From Parasediminibacterium sp051861445 (GTDB lineage: Bacteria; Bacteroidota; Bacteroidia; Chitinophagales; Chitinophagaceae): a DNA stretch of 64,000 nucleotides. Below the pieces are notes generated by a model. It saw only the letters and a program-made list of their open reading frames with translations. It made no database searches and was not told the DNA's origin. Position 1 is the first letter of the stretch. Each line of letters begins with the position of its first letter. The stretch lies in NCBI GenBank assembly GCA_051861445.1, contig JBHYCS010000002.1, positions 186,001 through 250,000 on the forward strand, written 5' to 3'. The position numbers were made by a program, and so were the translations under genes. Below, one piece after another: positions 36,366-44,014 of this stretch.

Positions 36366-36521
36366 ATGAAACAAACATTTCAACCACATAAAAAACGCCG
36401 TAAAACAGTACATGGTTTTCGTAAGCGTATGCAAACAGCTAATGGCCGTAAGGTTTTAGCTAGCCGTAGAGCAAAAGGTCGTAAAAAACTAACTGTTTCT
36501 AGCGAAAAAGGATTAAAATAA
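36366..36521 (+). CDS. rpmH: Ribosomal protein bL34
   Basis: A 51-residue, very basic protein starting MKQTFQPHKKRRKTVHGFRK and containing RMQTANGRKVLASRRAKGRKK, the near-invariant L34 sequence. It is a structural protein of the large ribosomal subunit. It is longer by a few residues at the C-terminus (LTVSSEKGLK) than the E. coli form. It stands alone here, without rnpA or dnaA nearby, between its own promoter and a strong terminator. Confidence 0.97.
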   Translation: MKQTFQPHKKRRKTVHGFRKRMQTANGRKVLASRRAKGRKKLTVSSEKGLK

Positions 36522-36545
36522 TTCCACGAAATTTTACATATTTGG

Positions 36546-36580
36546 AAAGACCATTTCTTCAAACGAAATGGTCTTTTTTT
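36546..36580 (+). terminator. Intrinsic terminator after rpmH
   Basis: AAAGACCATTTC pairs perfectly with GAAATGGTCTTT around a 7-base loop and ends in seven T residues. Confidence 0.92.
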
Positions 36581-36684
36581 ATTGACTTTACTGTAGAAAA
36601 AATATTTTCTTTGTAATTGTAACATTTTCTTTTAAACAACGTATAACATTTCAAAAGCAACATTTTTCATCATTTCTGCTGTTT

Positions 36685-37173
36685 ATGACTGAAAGAGAAT
36701 ATAACCAATGTGTAAATACATATGCAGACAATGTGTATCGTTTCATCGTGAAAAATTTACGTCACGAAGAAGATGCAAGAGACATTGTGCAAACTGCTTT
36801 TGAAAAATTATGGATAAATAGAGAACAAGTAGAGGCAGAAAAAAGCAAAAGCTATTTATTTACGGTTGCTTATAACCAAATGATTGATCATATTCGTAAA
36901 CATAAAAGAATAACTTTAAAAGAAGATTTTTCAGACGATACAAAAGTGGTTCATCAATCTACTAACAACTACACTAAACAAACATTAATGGAAGCGGTGA
37001 ATAGATTGAACGAAACACAGAAAAGCTTAATTATGTTGAAAGACTATGAAGGCTATAGCTACGAAGAAATTAGTAAAATAATGGATTTAAATGAAAGTCA
37101 AGTTAAAGTATATTTACACAGAGCAAGATTGGCACTCAAAAACTATTTAGTAAGTTCTGAAAATGTATTGTAA
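36685..37173 (+). CDS. ECF-type RNA polymerase sigma factor
   Basis: A 162-residue alternative sigma factor. Region 2 reads YADNVYRFIVKNLRHEEDARDIVQTAFEKLWINR, within about residues 8-45, and region 4 reads ETQKSLIMLKDYEGYSYEEISKIMDLNESQVKVYLHRARLALKN near the C-terminus. There is no region 3, as usual for extracytoplasmic-function factors. Its likely anti-sigma factor starts 25 bases after the stop, and an outer-membrane protein gene follows, giving a three-gene operon of the envelope-stress type. It is not near a SusC with an STN domain, so it does not look like a PUL-specific sigma factor. Confidence 0.94.
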   Translation: MTEREYNQCVNTYADNVYRFIVKNLRHEEDARDIVQTAFEKLWINREQVEAEKSKSYLFTVAYNQMIDHIRKHKRITLKEDFSDDTKVVHQSTNNYTKQTLMEAVNRLNETQKSLIMLKDYEGYSYEEISKIMDLNESQVKVYLHRARLALKNYLVSSENVL

Positions 37174-37198
37174 CACATCAACGATTTAAAAAGGTAAA

Positions 37199-38323
37199 AT
37201 GATTATTAATAGAAACAATTACGAAGAATTTTTTTTACTGTATATAGATAATGAACTATCTGCAGTAGAAAAAGCAGCCGTAGAAGCATTTGTAATGCAA
37301 CATCCTGATTTACAGGAAGAATTACATCTTTTGCAGCAAACCGTATTGTTGCCAGAAGAATCTCTTGCATTTGACAAATCATTCTTATTCAAAAATGAAT
37401 CTACAATTAACGATGCTAATTTTGAAGAAACTGCCTTATTGTACATTGATAACGAACTTTCAGAAACCGAAAAAAAGAATTTAGAACATCATTTAACCAC
37501 AAATACAAAACATCAAGCTGCGTTTTCTTTATTACAACAAACAAAACTTCCTTTAGAAATTGTTGAATGCCCTAATAAGGAAGCGTTATATAAGAAAGAA
37601 GAAAATAAACGCCCAATTGTTTGGATGCGTTTTGCAAGAATTGCTGTTGCTGCAGTTTTAATTGGTTTAGGTATTGTTGTATATACCATTGTACCTACAA
37701 ATAACCAAGTAATTGAACCAACTGTTACTAGTAATTCTATTCAATTAAATGAAAAAAATACTGCTTCTGGTGTAACAAAAACAAATGCTAATACGTACAC
37801 TATAGCAGCAGCAACAAACACAGCAAAAACTACTAAAATACAAACTGCTGTAAATAACAACAGTTTACAACAAAACAAAAAAGTAATAAAGCCTGCTATT
37901 GTTGTATCACCAAACATTCAAAAAGAAACATTGGTACTGAATAACAAAGCCAACGTAGAAAATGAAAGTATTAACAACAACAATGTTCAGCAACAACCGA
38001 ATATAAAAGACAAAGACGCATTGGTAAGTATAGAATCGCCTAAAAAATTAAAGATTACTGAACAGCAAATTGCACCTACTACTACAACTTTAGTAGCTGC
38101 AACGAATGATAATAACATTCAGCAAAATGCTTCATTAGCACAAACAACAGTATATAAAGAATTAGATACCGATAACGAAAATAAAAGCCTCTACGTAGGA
38201 AACTTAGAGTTAAATAAAGATAAAATACGTGGCTTCTTAAGAAAAGCATCACGACTTTTAGGAAACAAGGCCAAAAACGAAGATGAATCTGCTGTAAAAT
38301 CATCTTTTGCCGTAAACAAGTAA
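37199..38323 (+). CDS. Putative membrane anti-sigma factor with duplicated N-terminal module
   Basis: The 374-residue protein carries two copies of a short helical module: residues 7-53 (with LLYIDNELSAVEKAAVE and LLQQT) and residues 73-120 (with LLYIDNELSETEKKNLE and LLQQT). Each resembles the sigma-binding end of anti-sigma factors but without zinc ligands. A membrane span follows at about 146-165 (ARIAVAAVLIGLGIVVYTIV), then a long periplasmic region rich in Asn, Gln, Thr and Lys, and a basic C-terminus near KIRGFLRKASRLLGN. Its position 25 bases after an ECF sigma gene is the main reason for the call. The sigma-binding role of the modules is inferred, not shown. Confidence 0.72.
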   Translation: MIINRNNYEEFFLLYIDNELSAVEKAAVEAFVMQHPDLQEELHLLQQTVLLPEESLAFDKSFLFKNESTINDANFEETALLYIDNELSETEKKNLEHHLTTNTKHQAAFSLLQQTKLPLEIVECPNKEALYKKEENKRPIVWMRFARIAVAAVLIGLGIVVYTIVPTNNQVIEPTVTSNSIQLNEKNTASGVTKTNANTYTIAAATNTAKTTKIQTAVNNNSLQQNKKVIKPAIVVSPNIQKETLVLNNKANVENESINNNNVQQQPNIKDKDALVSIESPKKLKITEQQIAPTTTTLVAATNDNNIQQNASLAQTTVYKELDTDNENKSLYVGNLELNKDKIRGFLRKASRLLGNKAKNEDESAVKSSFAVNK

Positions 38324-38341
38324 TTTCAAAAACAACATACA

Positions 38342-39223
38342 ATGAAAAAAGTAACATTCGTAGCAAGCATGCTACTAGCTACCACTATGGTTTTTTCTCA
38401 AACAGATAGCACCAAACAAAGCGAAACTGTAGACACAATTAAAGCTGGTAATTTTATTATTATCAAAAAGAATAAAGATAATGGTGTTACAGAAATTCAG
38501 AAACCATCGAAAGACGGTAAGAAGAACATCAATATTACCATCAATACCAACAAAACACCTAAAAAAAGTGCTTTAAGTACCAATTGGTGGATTTTAGATT
38601 TAGGTTTTGCTAATTATAGAGATCAAACCAATTATACAGCGGCTCAAAGTTTGGGGTATTTAAAACAAATTGGACCAGGTGGTGCAGTTAATGCCAATAG
38701 TACATCACTTTCTACAGGCAAATCATCAAACGTAAACCTTTGGTTTTTTATGCAAAAATTAAATGTTACTAAAAATGTAGTAAACTTAAAATATGGCTTA
38801 GGATTAGAAATGTACAATTTTAGATACGAGAGAAGTGTTAGCTTAAGAAAAGATCCAAACCCATATATGTTTAATGATTCTATTAGTTTTTCGAAAAACA
38901 AATTATATGCAGGTTATCTAACCATTCCACTTATGCTCAACATTAACGCTACGCCTAATAAAAGCAATGGTTTTACTGTAAGTGCTGGTGTTAGTGCTGG
39001 TTATTTAATAGCTAGCCGCAACAAACAAATTAGCGATGAACGTGGAAAAGTAAAATACAAAGGTGATTTAGGCTTAGAAACTTGGCGTTTTGCAGCTGTT
39101 GGTGAATTAGGAATTGGCCCTGTAAGATTATACGGTAGCTACAGCTTAAATACGCTTCATAAAAAAAGTACTGGTTTAGAGCAATATCCATACACAGTTG
39201 GTGTAAGATTTAGCAATTGGTAA
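38342..39223 (+). CDS. Outer-membrane beta-barrel protein of the sigma/anti-sigma operon
   Basis: A 293-residue exported protein with signal peptide MKKVTFVASMLLATTMVFSQ. After a Lys/Thr-rich linker (to about residue 75) come amphipathic strands (WWILDLGFANYRDQ, VVNLKYGLGLEMYNFRYE, LYAGYLTIPLMLNINA, NGFTVSAGVSAGYLIASRNK, ELGIGPVRLYGSYSLNTL) and the final strand YTVGVRFSNW, which ends in an aromatic residue as expected for a barrel. It resembles PorT-like small barrels. It starts 19 bases after the anti-sigma gene and a terminator follows, so the three form an operon and it may be a target of that sigma factor. No known substrate. Confidence 0.82.
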   Translation: MKKVTFVASMLLATTMVFSQTDSTKQSETVDTIKAGNFIIIKKNKDNGVTEIQKPSKDGKKNINITINTNKTPKKSALSTNWWILDLGFANYRDQTNYTAAQSLGYLKQIGPGGAVNANSTSLSTGKSSNVNLWFFMQKLNVTKNVVNLKYGLGLEMYNFRYERSVSLRKDPNPYMFNDSISFSKNKLYAGYLTIPLMLNINATPNKSNGFTVSAGVSAGYLIASRNKQISDERGKVKYKGDLGLETWRFAAVGELGIGPVRLYGSYSLNTLHKKSTGLEQYPYTVGVRFSNW

Positions 39224-39292
39224 AATACTGTGTATTCTAAGGCAATACATATTGCCGTTTACACTGTTTGGTTTTCTTATGTTGCTTTTAGT

Positions 39293-39320
39293 AACGCCTC
39301 TTTTCCAAGAGGCGTTTTTT
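39293..39320 (+). terminator. Intrinsic terminator closing the sigma-factor operon
   Basis: AACGCCTCTT pairs perfectly with AAGAGGCGTT around a 4-base TTCC loop, followed by TTTT. Confidence 0.92.
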
Positions 39321-39386
39321 ATGTATAGAAATTAATATTTCATTAAATGAAGGCTGCCATCATGTAAATAAACTATGTAGTACCTG

Positions 39387-39394
39387 TACATTTG
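39387..39394 (+). promoter_or_regulatory. Bacteroidota-type -7 box before endonuclease I
   Basis: TACATTTG fits the TAnnTTTG -7 consensus and ends 17 bases before the ATG at 39411. No clear TTTG is seen at -33, so the site is only moderately supported. Confidence 0.4.
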
Positions 39395-39410
39395 TGCTTT
39401 AAAAAATTAC

Positions 39411-40841
39411 ATGAATAAATTCTTTTTAGCTTTTATTGGATTGTTTTTAGTGTTGAATGGTCTTGGACAACCAACAACAGGATACTATAATAATGCTGCC
39501 AATAAAACTTGTGCAACTTTAAAAACAGCATTAAAAAACATTATTAATAATGGTATTTCGCCCAAAACCTATGGTGAACTGTGGTCTCAATATTTAATTT
39601 CTGATGTAAAACCTAGAGAAGTTGGGTCTGGCTCTGCACAAGTAATTTGGGATATGTATTCTGATAACCCAAGTGGATTAGATCCTTACAATTTTACACC
39701 AGGTACAGGTAGTGGAGGACAGCAAGATCAAGGAAGCGGAGGCGGTAGTGAAGGCGATAAATACAATAGAGAACATTCTGTACCACAAAGTTGGTTTTCT
39801 GGAAGTACAGGAACACCTGGTCCAACTACAGATTATCACCATATTTTTCCAACTGATAAATATGTAAATAATAGAAGAGGTAATCAACCTTATGGTGAAG
39901 TTGCAAGTGCTAGTCAAACTTTTTTAAATGGTAGTAAAATGGGTAGCTCTTCAGTTGCAGGTATTTCAGGTACTGTTTTTGAACCCATTAATGAGTATAA
40001 AGGTGATTTTGCTAGAGCTTTTTTATACTTTGTAACGATGTACGAAAGTGAAATGTCAAGTTATTCAGGTAATACAGAAAATGCACAAGCATTTGATTTT
40101 AATACATTTCCTAGTGTAAGAACAGCCTATTTACAATTAATGATAAAATGGCACAATCAAGACCCAGTAAGTGCTAAAGAAATTGCAAGAAATAATGCAG
40201 GATTTTTGTTTCAAGGTAATAGAAATCCGTTTGTAGACAGTCCACAATACGTTCAAAGAGTTTGGAATGGCAGTTGTGCAGGTTTATCTGTTTTACCTGC
40301 TACCATTTCTCTATTTTCAGGAAAGCTATCTGAATCATCGTTTAATTTACAATGGGATGTTGTTGGTGAAGTAAATTTAAATGGATATGCAGTAGAGAAA
40401 AGTGTAAACGGTAGCCAATTTTTTAATATAGGTTTTGTGCCAGCAAATGGAAGCAAAACGTACAATTTTACTGCCAATGTACTAGAAAATAAAGGTCAAA
40501 GAATTTACTTTAGATTGAAAAAGATAAATAAAGATGGTAGCTATACTTATAGCGAAACCTTATCTATTTATATTCCTCAAAATATAGGTATCAGCATTTA
40601 TCCAAACCCTAGTAATAATCAGTTATACATTCAGCTTCAAAACAGAAATACAGTACCAGTAAATCAAAAGATACACATAACAATTACTGATATTACTGGC
40701 AGGGTAGTTTATGAAAGCCTAAAAGAACAAAAAGATGGTAAAATTTCTATAAACACATCACCTTTACAGAATGGTTTTTACATGTTACAAATAAAAGAAG
40801 ATAGTCAAATATTCACTCATAAAATACAAGTAAAGCATTAA
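39411..40841 (+). CDS. Endonuclease I family nuclease with T9SS sorting domain
   Basis: Secreted nonspecific nuclease that would degrade extracellular DNA or RNA. The 476 residues include a signal peptide ending near GLGQ (about residue 20), an endonuclease I domain (about 25-290) with the catalytic ββα-metal motif NREHSVPQSWF (H122) and the metal-binding segment DYHHIFPTDKYVNNRRGN (H143, H144 and the Asn pair), then a fibronectin-like stretch from about 295 (ATISLFSGKLSESSFNLQWD), and a T9SS type A sorting domain (ISIYPNPSNNQLYIQLQ to IFTHKIQVKH). A Gly/Gln-rich insert (about residues 98-117) just before the active site is unusual. The sorting domain predicts surface display or release. Confidence 0.93.
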   Translation: MNKFFLAFIGLFLVLNGLGQPTTGYYNNAANKTCATLKTALKNIINNGISPKTYGELWSQYLISDVKPREVGSGSAQVIWDMYSDNPSGLDPYNFTPGTGSGGQQDQGSGGGSEGDKYNREHSVPQSWFSGSTGTPGPTTDYHHIFPTDKYVNNRRGNQPYGEVASASQTFLNGSKMGSSSVAGISGTVFEPINEYKGDFARAFLYFVTMYESEMSSYSGNTENAQAFDFNTFPSVRTAYLQLMIKWHNQDPVSAKEIARNNAGFLFQGNRNPFVDSPQYVQRVWNGSCAGLSVLPATISLFSGKLSESSFNLQWDVVGEVNLNGYAVEKSVNGSQFFNIGFVPANGSKTYNFTANVLENKGQRIYFRLKKINKDGSYTYSETLSIYIPQNIGISIYPNPSNNQLYIQLQNRNTVPVNQKIHITITDITGRVVYESLKEQKDGKISINTSPLQNGFYMLQIKEDSQIFTHKIQVKH

Positions 40842-40941
40842 TAAATACTCACTAAATATTTAAACTTTTAGATCAAGTTTCAGAATTAAAAAGTATTATA
40901 CAAGAAACTACTTAGATACAATGAATACGTTTTGAAAACGA

Positions 40942-40985
40942 AATAGAAAAGGGTGCGTCAAAATTTTGACGCACCCTTTTCTATT
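40942..40985. terminator. Bidirectional terminator, perfect 44-bp palindrome
   Basis: Both 22-base halves are exact inverted copies (left half includes AGAAAAGGGTGCGTCAAAA). It lies between convergent genes: the nuclease on the plus strand and the DUF5017 gene on the minus strand. Its symmetric A and T tracts make it work for both. Confidence 0.93.
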
Positions 40986-41001
40986 TAAGATTAAATAACA
41001 T

Positions 41002-42039
41002 TTAAGGAGTTACTGTAATTGTAATTTGTTTCACAACTTCTTTAATCACATTTAATGCTTGATTTTGGGCCAAAAAAGTAACTACATAGGTACCAGGTGT
41101 GGCAAATCGATAACGATACGTTTTTAAAGTTGCATCTGTTGCTCGTTTTATTCCAGCTCCTACATCTGGATTGGTTGTTTTTAAATTTACAGCTGACGTT
41201 ATTAACCAATCATCATTCTCTGCCATGTTGTTAGCTGTACTAGGATCAAAAGTAATTGGATAAGCAGTTTGAATAGGAATTCCATTACTATTACAAGCTC
41301 TGCTAGAAATTAACAAAGTTGAATTTAAAGCATTAACACCAGCCTGTCCAACATTCCAAGCATGAAAGTTATTTGTAGTTGCAGTTAAGTTTGGTGCAGG
41401 ATTATTTTTAATATTCGCCTGAACCCATCCTGTATTTGCAAATGTAGAAAACAGGTTGGTTATTCTTCCATCAGGTAACGTATTGGTTAGTACAAGATTT
41501 TGTACTTGCCATCTTCTCTGAGCAGCAGTTGCATACTGCTTATTTATTACTCTAAAAGCAATATTTATAGAATCAGCAGTATTAAATTCTGACAAATTAA
41601 TGGTATCAGAACTTGTAAAAGTTGTTGTTAGTGCAACAGGCCATTTTGTATTTCTATTTGTAATATCAACCCAATTTGCGTTTACTACGTTAGTAGAATC
41701 GTACCCTCGTAAATTAGTGGTAACATACAATCGAATTGAGTCAGGGTTTGCTAGCACTCCTTGTGTCATATTCGTTTGAAAAGAAAGCCTTGGTATGCCA
41801 GCAGCAATTCTTCTAGTTCTATTTTCATACCTACGTCCTATTTCACCAGAAAAAAAAGTTATTAAATCGGCTTTTCCAGAAAAAGTAAATGTTGCCGTAT
41901 CACCTGCTTTGTAAGTAATTTTATCGCTATTTACAACAAAATCTACAGGTTCATCTACGTCCACTTTTTTACAAGAAAACAATAGCAACGACACAAAAGC
42001 TACTTGTAAAATGTTTTTTTTGATACTATATAAATACAT
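41002..42039 (-). CDS. DUF5017 surface lipoprotein
   Basis: A 345-residue lipoprotein (signal ending in LLLFSC, lipid-bearing Cys about 23) that follows SusD in the second PUL. The start of the mature part, DFVVNSDKITYKAGDTATFTFSG, is an Ig/PKD-like beta-sandwich. The next region (TTTFTSSDTINLSEFNTADSINIAFRVINKQ) and the segment with AENDDWLITSAVNL are typical of DUF5017 proteins. The end YRFATPGTYVVTFLAQNQ is again PKD-like. Genes in this position usually encode surface glycan-binding proteins, so that is the likely role, by position only. It is the last gene of the operon, before the bidirectional terminator. Confidence 0.85.
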   Translation of the reverse strand: MYLYSIKKNILQVAFVSLLLFSCKKVDVDEPVDFVVNSDKITYKAGDTATFTFSGKADLITFFSGEIGRRYENRTRRIAAGIPRLSFQTNMTQGVLANPDSIRLYVTTNLRGYDSTNVVNANWVDITNRNTKWPVALTTTFTSSDTINLSEFNTADSINIAFRVINKQYATAAQRRWQVQNLVLTNTLPDGRITNLFSTFANTGWVQANIKNNPAPNLTATTNNFHAWNVGQAGVNALNSTLLISSRACNSNGIPIQTAYPITFDPSTANNMAENDDWLITSAVNLKTTNPDVGAGIKRATDATLKTYRYRFATPGTYVVTFLAQNQALNVIKEVVKQITITVTP

Positions 42040-42070
42040 AGATTAATATTTGAAAGAGGTTAAAAAATAC

Positions 42071-44002
42071 TTACCAGCCAAGATTTTGGGTTAAATTAGG
42101 AGCAGCTATTATTTCGTTTGCAGGTATAGGAAACAAAGTAAACTTAACCGGATTACCCAAAAAATTGTTAGCTGCAGTATTTGACGCAACCAATAAAGCA
42201 CTTGGGGCGGCCGCTGTATTTATATTTACTAAACCTTGCATTACATTTGTATAAACACCCCAACGTATCAAATCCTGACGGCGTACACCTTCAAAGCAAA
42301 GTTCTCTACTTCTTTCATCCATTATATCTTGCATCGTAAAAGTTGTCACGTCTGCTATTGGCAATGCAGCATTTAAGTTGGTAGCACCATAAGCCCTTCT
42401 TCTAACCTGATTAAAGTAAGTAACAGCTTGTGCAGAAGGAGTGCCACCATTTACATTTAAATCGGCTTCAGCAGCCATTAACAATACATCTGCATAACGA
42501 ATAATCGGAAAGTTACAAGATGTATTATTGTTTATTCTTGTAACACCAGCTAAATTAGTTTCATACTCTCTACGCCATTTTCCAACTGGTCTATCGTAAC
42601 TTGTAGGATAACCACTTCCTTGATTTGCTACTGTAATTGCTGTAATTGCACCACCAGAAACAGTTGCCGTTGCTGTTGCACCAGAACCAGCTGTAGAAAG
42701 AAAACTTATTGTTGGAGCCGTTGTATAACCTGAACCAGGATTATCAATCGTAATTGAAGTAATTCGATTGGCATTAGAAACCCTTGCTGTGGCTCTAGCT
42801 CCTGAACCACCACCTCCCGTAATAATAACTGAAAGTATTGGAGATTGACCACTTACTGTATTTCTAAAGATATAAGGAGAAATATTCCAATCTCGTCTTA
42901 AATCTCCTGGTCCGTACAAATTGTATAGTTTAGCAGAAGAACGATAAAAAGCATTAGAAAAGCCAAAAGAATTAATATTTGATTGACCAAAAGATCCCGT
43001 AGTACTATTATTAGTGATACCCATTAAAGAACCTAATTGTTGACTAACCGTATAACCTGTATTAGCATAAGCACCTGTAACATTAGATTTTGAAAGAAAA
43101 GCGGCATCCCAAATTCCTTCTGAGTTTCCTGCAGCAACACTAACCGTATTTTGCATATTATTTGTAAACACATTACTATATGCTGGTGCTGTAGGCACAC
43201 CTGCAGCAAATGTTACGGTACTATAAAAACTTAGTGGTGTGGTATTTAATTGATGTAACCCAGAATTAATAACCTTATTGGCCCAGAATAAGGCTTCCTG
43301 ATATTTTGTATTGTCATTTATTGGGTTTCCAGCCATGCTTAAACAAACTCTTGCCAACATAGCATCAACAGCTGATTGTGTTACTAATGATGTGTTATTT
43401 ATTTGCGACATCACAGGCACCAAAGTATCTGCTCGTTTCATTTCATCTACAATAAAATCATAAATTACCCTTGAACTTGTTCTAGGCAAGTTAAAAGTAG
43501 TACCCATTTGTGTTGTTGGTGTATTTTTTAATACCACATCTCCAAAATTGCTAGTGAGCAAATAGTAGTAAAAAGCCCTCATAAATACTGCTTGTCCTAA
43601 AATTTGCTTACGTTTTATTTCGTTCATTACAGGTTTGTTAATGTTATCAATAATTACATTAACCATTTCTATACCTCTGTAACATAAACGCCAAAATGTT
43701 GCATATGTAGCTTCACTATTGCTTGAACGTAAAGATTCGGTAAATACTTGTGTATTAGTACCTGTTGCAGCATCGGTTCTAAAGCCTTCATCTGTTGCTG
43801 TAGCAAAATAACCCCACAAGCCTTGTGCATACATTTGCTCTTGATTCAGTAAGCCATAAACAGCTACAAGCTGGGCTTCTAATTGGTCTTCAGTAGCAAA
43901 TGTTGTTGGCTGAAATATAATTGGTTCTAAGCTTATATCTTTATTACACTTGGTAAAGCAAGTAGCAATAACAAATAATAGAATATAATATTGTTTTTTC
44001 AT
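42071..44002 (-). CDS. SusD-like lipoprotein with Gly-rich insert (second PUL)
   Basis: Glycan-capturing partner of the SusC upstream. The 643 residues start with a lipoprotein signal (MKKQYYILLFVIATCFTKC) and have SusD landmarks: AVFMRAFYYYLLTSNFGDVVL, DAMLARVCLSMAG, FPIIRYADVLLMAAEADLNVNGG and RSRELCFEGVRRQDLIRWG, with FPIPANEIIAAPNL at the end. Between about residues 385 and 467 there is an extra segment made of two related units of about 33 residues (GSGARATARV..ITSITIDNPGSGY and GSGATATATV..ITAITVANQGSGY). This GSGY-type repeat is not a SusD element and explains why the protein is longer than the usual 500-560 residues. It starts 13 bases after the SusC stop. Confidence 0.95.
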   Translation of the reverse strand: MKKQYYILLFVIATCFTKCNKDISLEPIIFQPTTFATEDQLEAQLVAVYGLLNQEQMYAQGLWGYFATATDEGFRTDAATGTNTQVFTESLRSSNSEATYATFWRLCYRGIEMVNVIIDNINKPVMNEIKRKQILGQAVFMRAFYYYLLTSNFGDVVLKNTPTTQMGTTFNLPRTSSRVIYDFIVDEMKRADTLVPVMSQINNTSLVTQSAVDAMLARVCLSMAGNPINDNTKYQEALFWANKVINSGLHQLNTTPLSFYSTVTFAAGVPTAPAYSNVFTNNMQNTVSVAAGNSEGIWDAAFLSKSNVTGAYANTGYTVSQQLGSLMGITNNSTTGSFGQSNINSFGFSNAFYRSSAKLYNLYGPGDLRRDWNISPYIFRNTVSGQSPILSVIITGGGGSGARATARVSNANRITSITIDNPGSGYTTAPTISFLSTAGSGATATATVSGGAITAITVANQGSGYPTSYDRPVGKWRREYETNLAGVTRINNNTSCNFPIIRYADVLLMAAEADLNVNGGTPSAQAVTYFNQVRRRAYGATNLNAALPIADVTTFTMQDIMDERSRELCFEGVRRQDLIRWGVYTNVMQGLVNINTAAAPSALLVASNTAANNFLGNPVKFTLFPIPANEIIAAPNLTQNLGW

Positions 44003-44014
44003 ACGTTCGTTAGT

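Noticed and set aside
39241..39256. Short palindrome GGCAATA..TATTGCC after the outer-membrane barrel gene
   Set aside because: Two-base loop and no T tract; the true terminator is the hairpin at 39293. It may be a chance palindrome.
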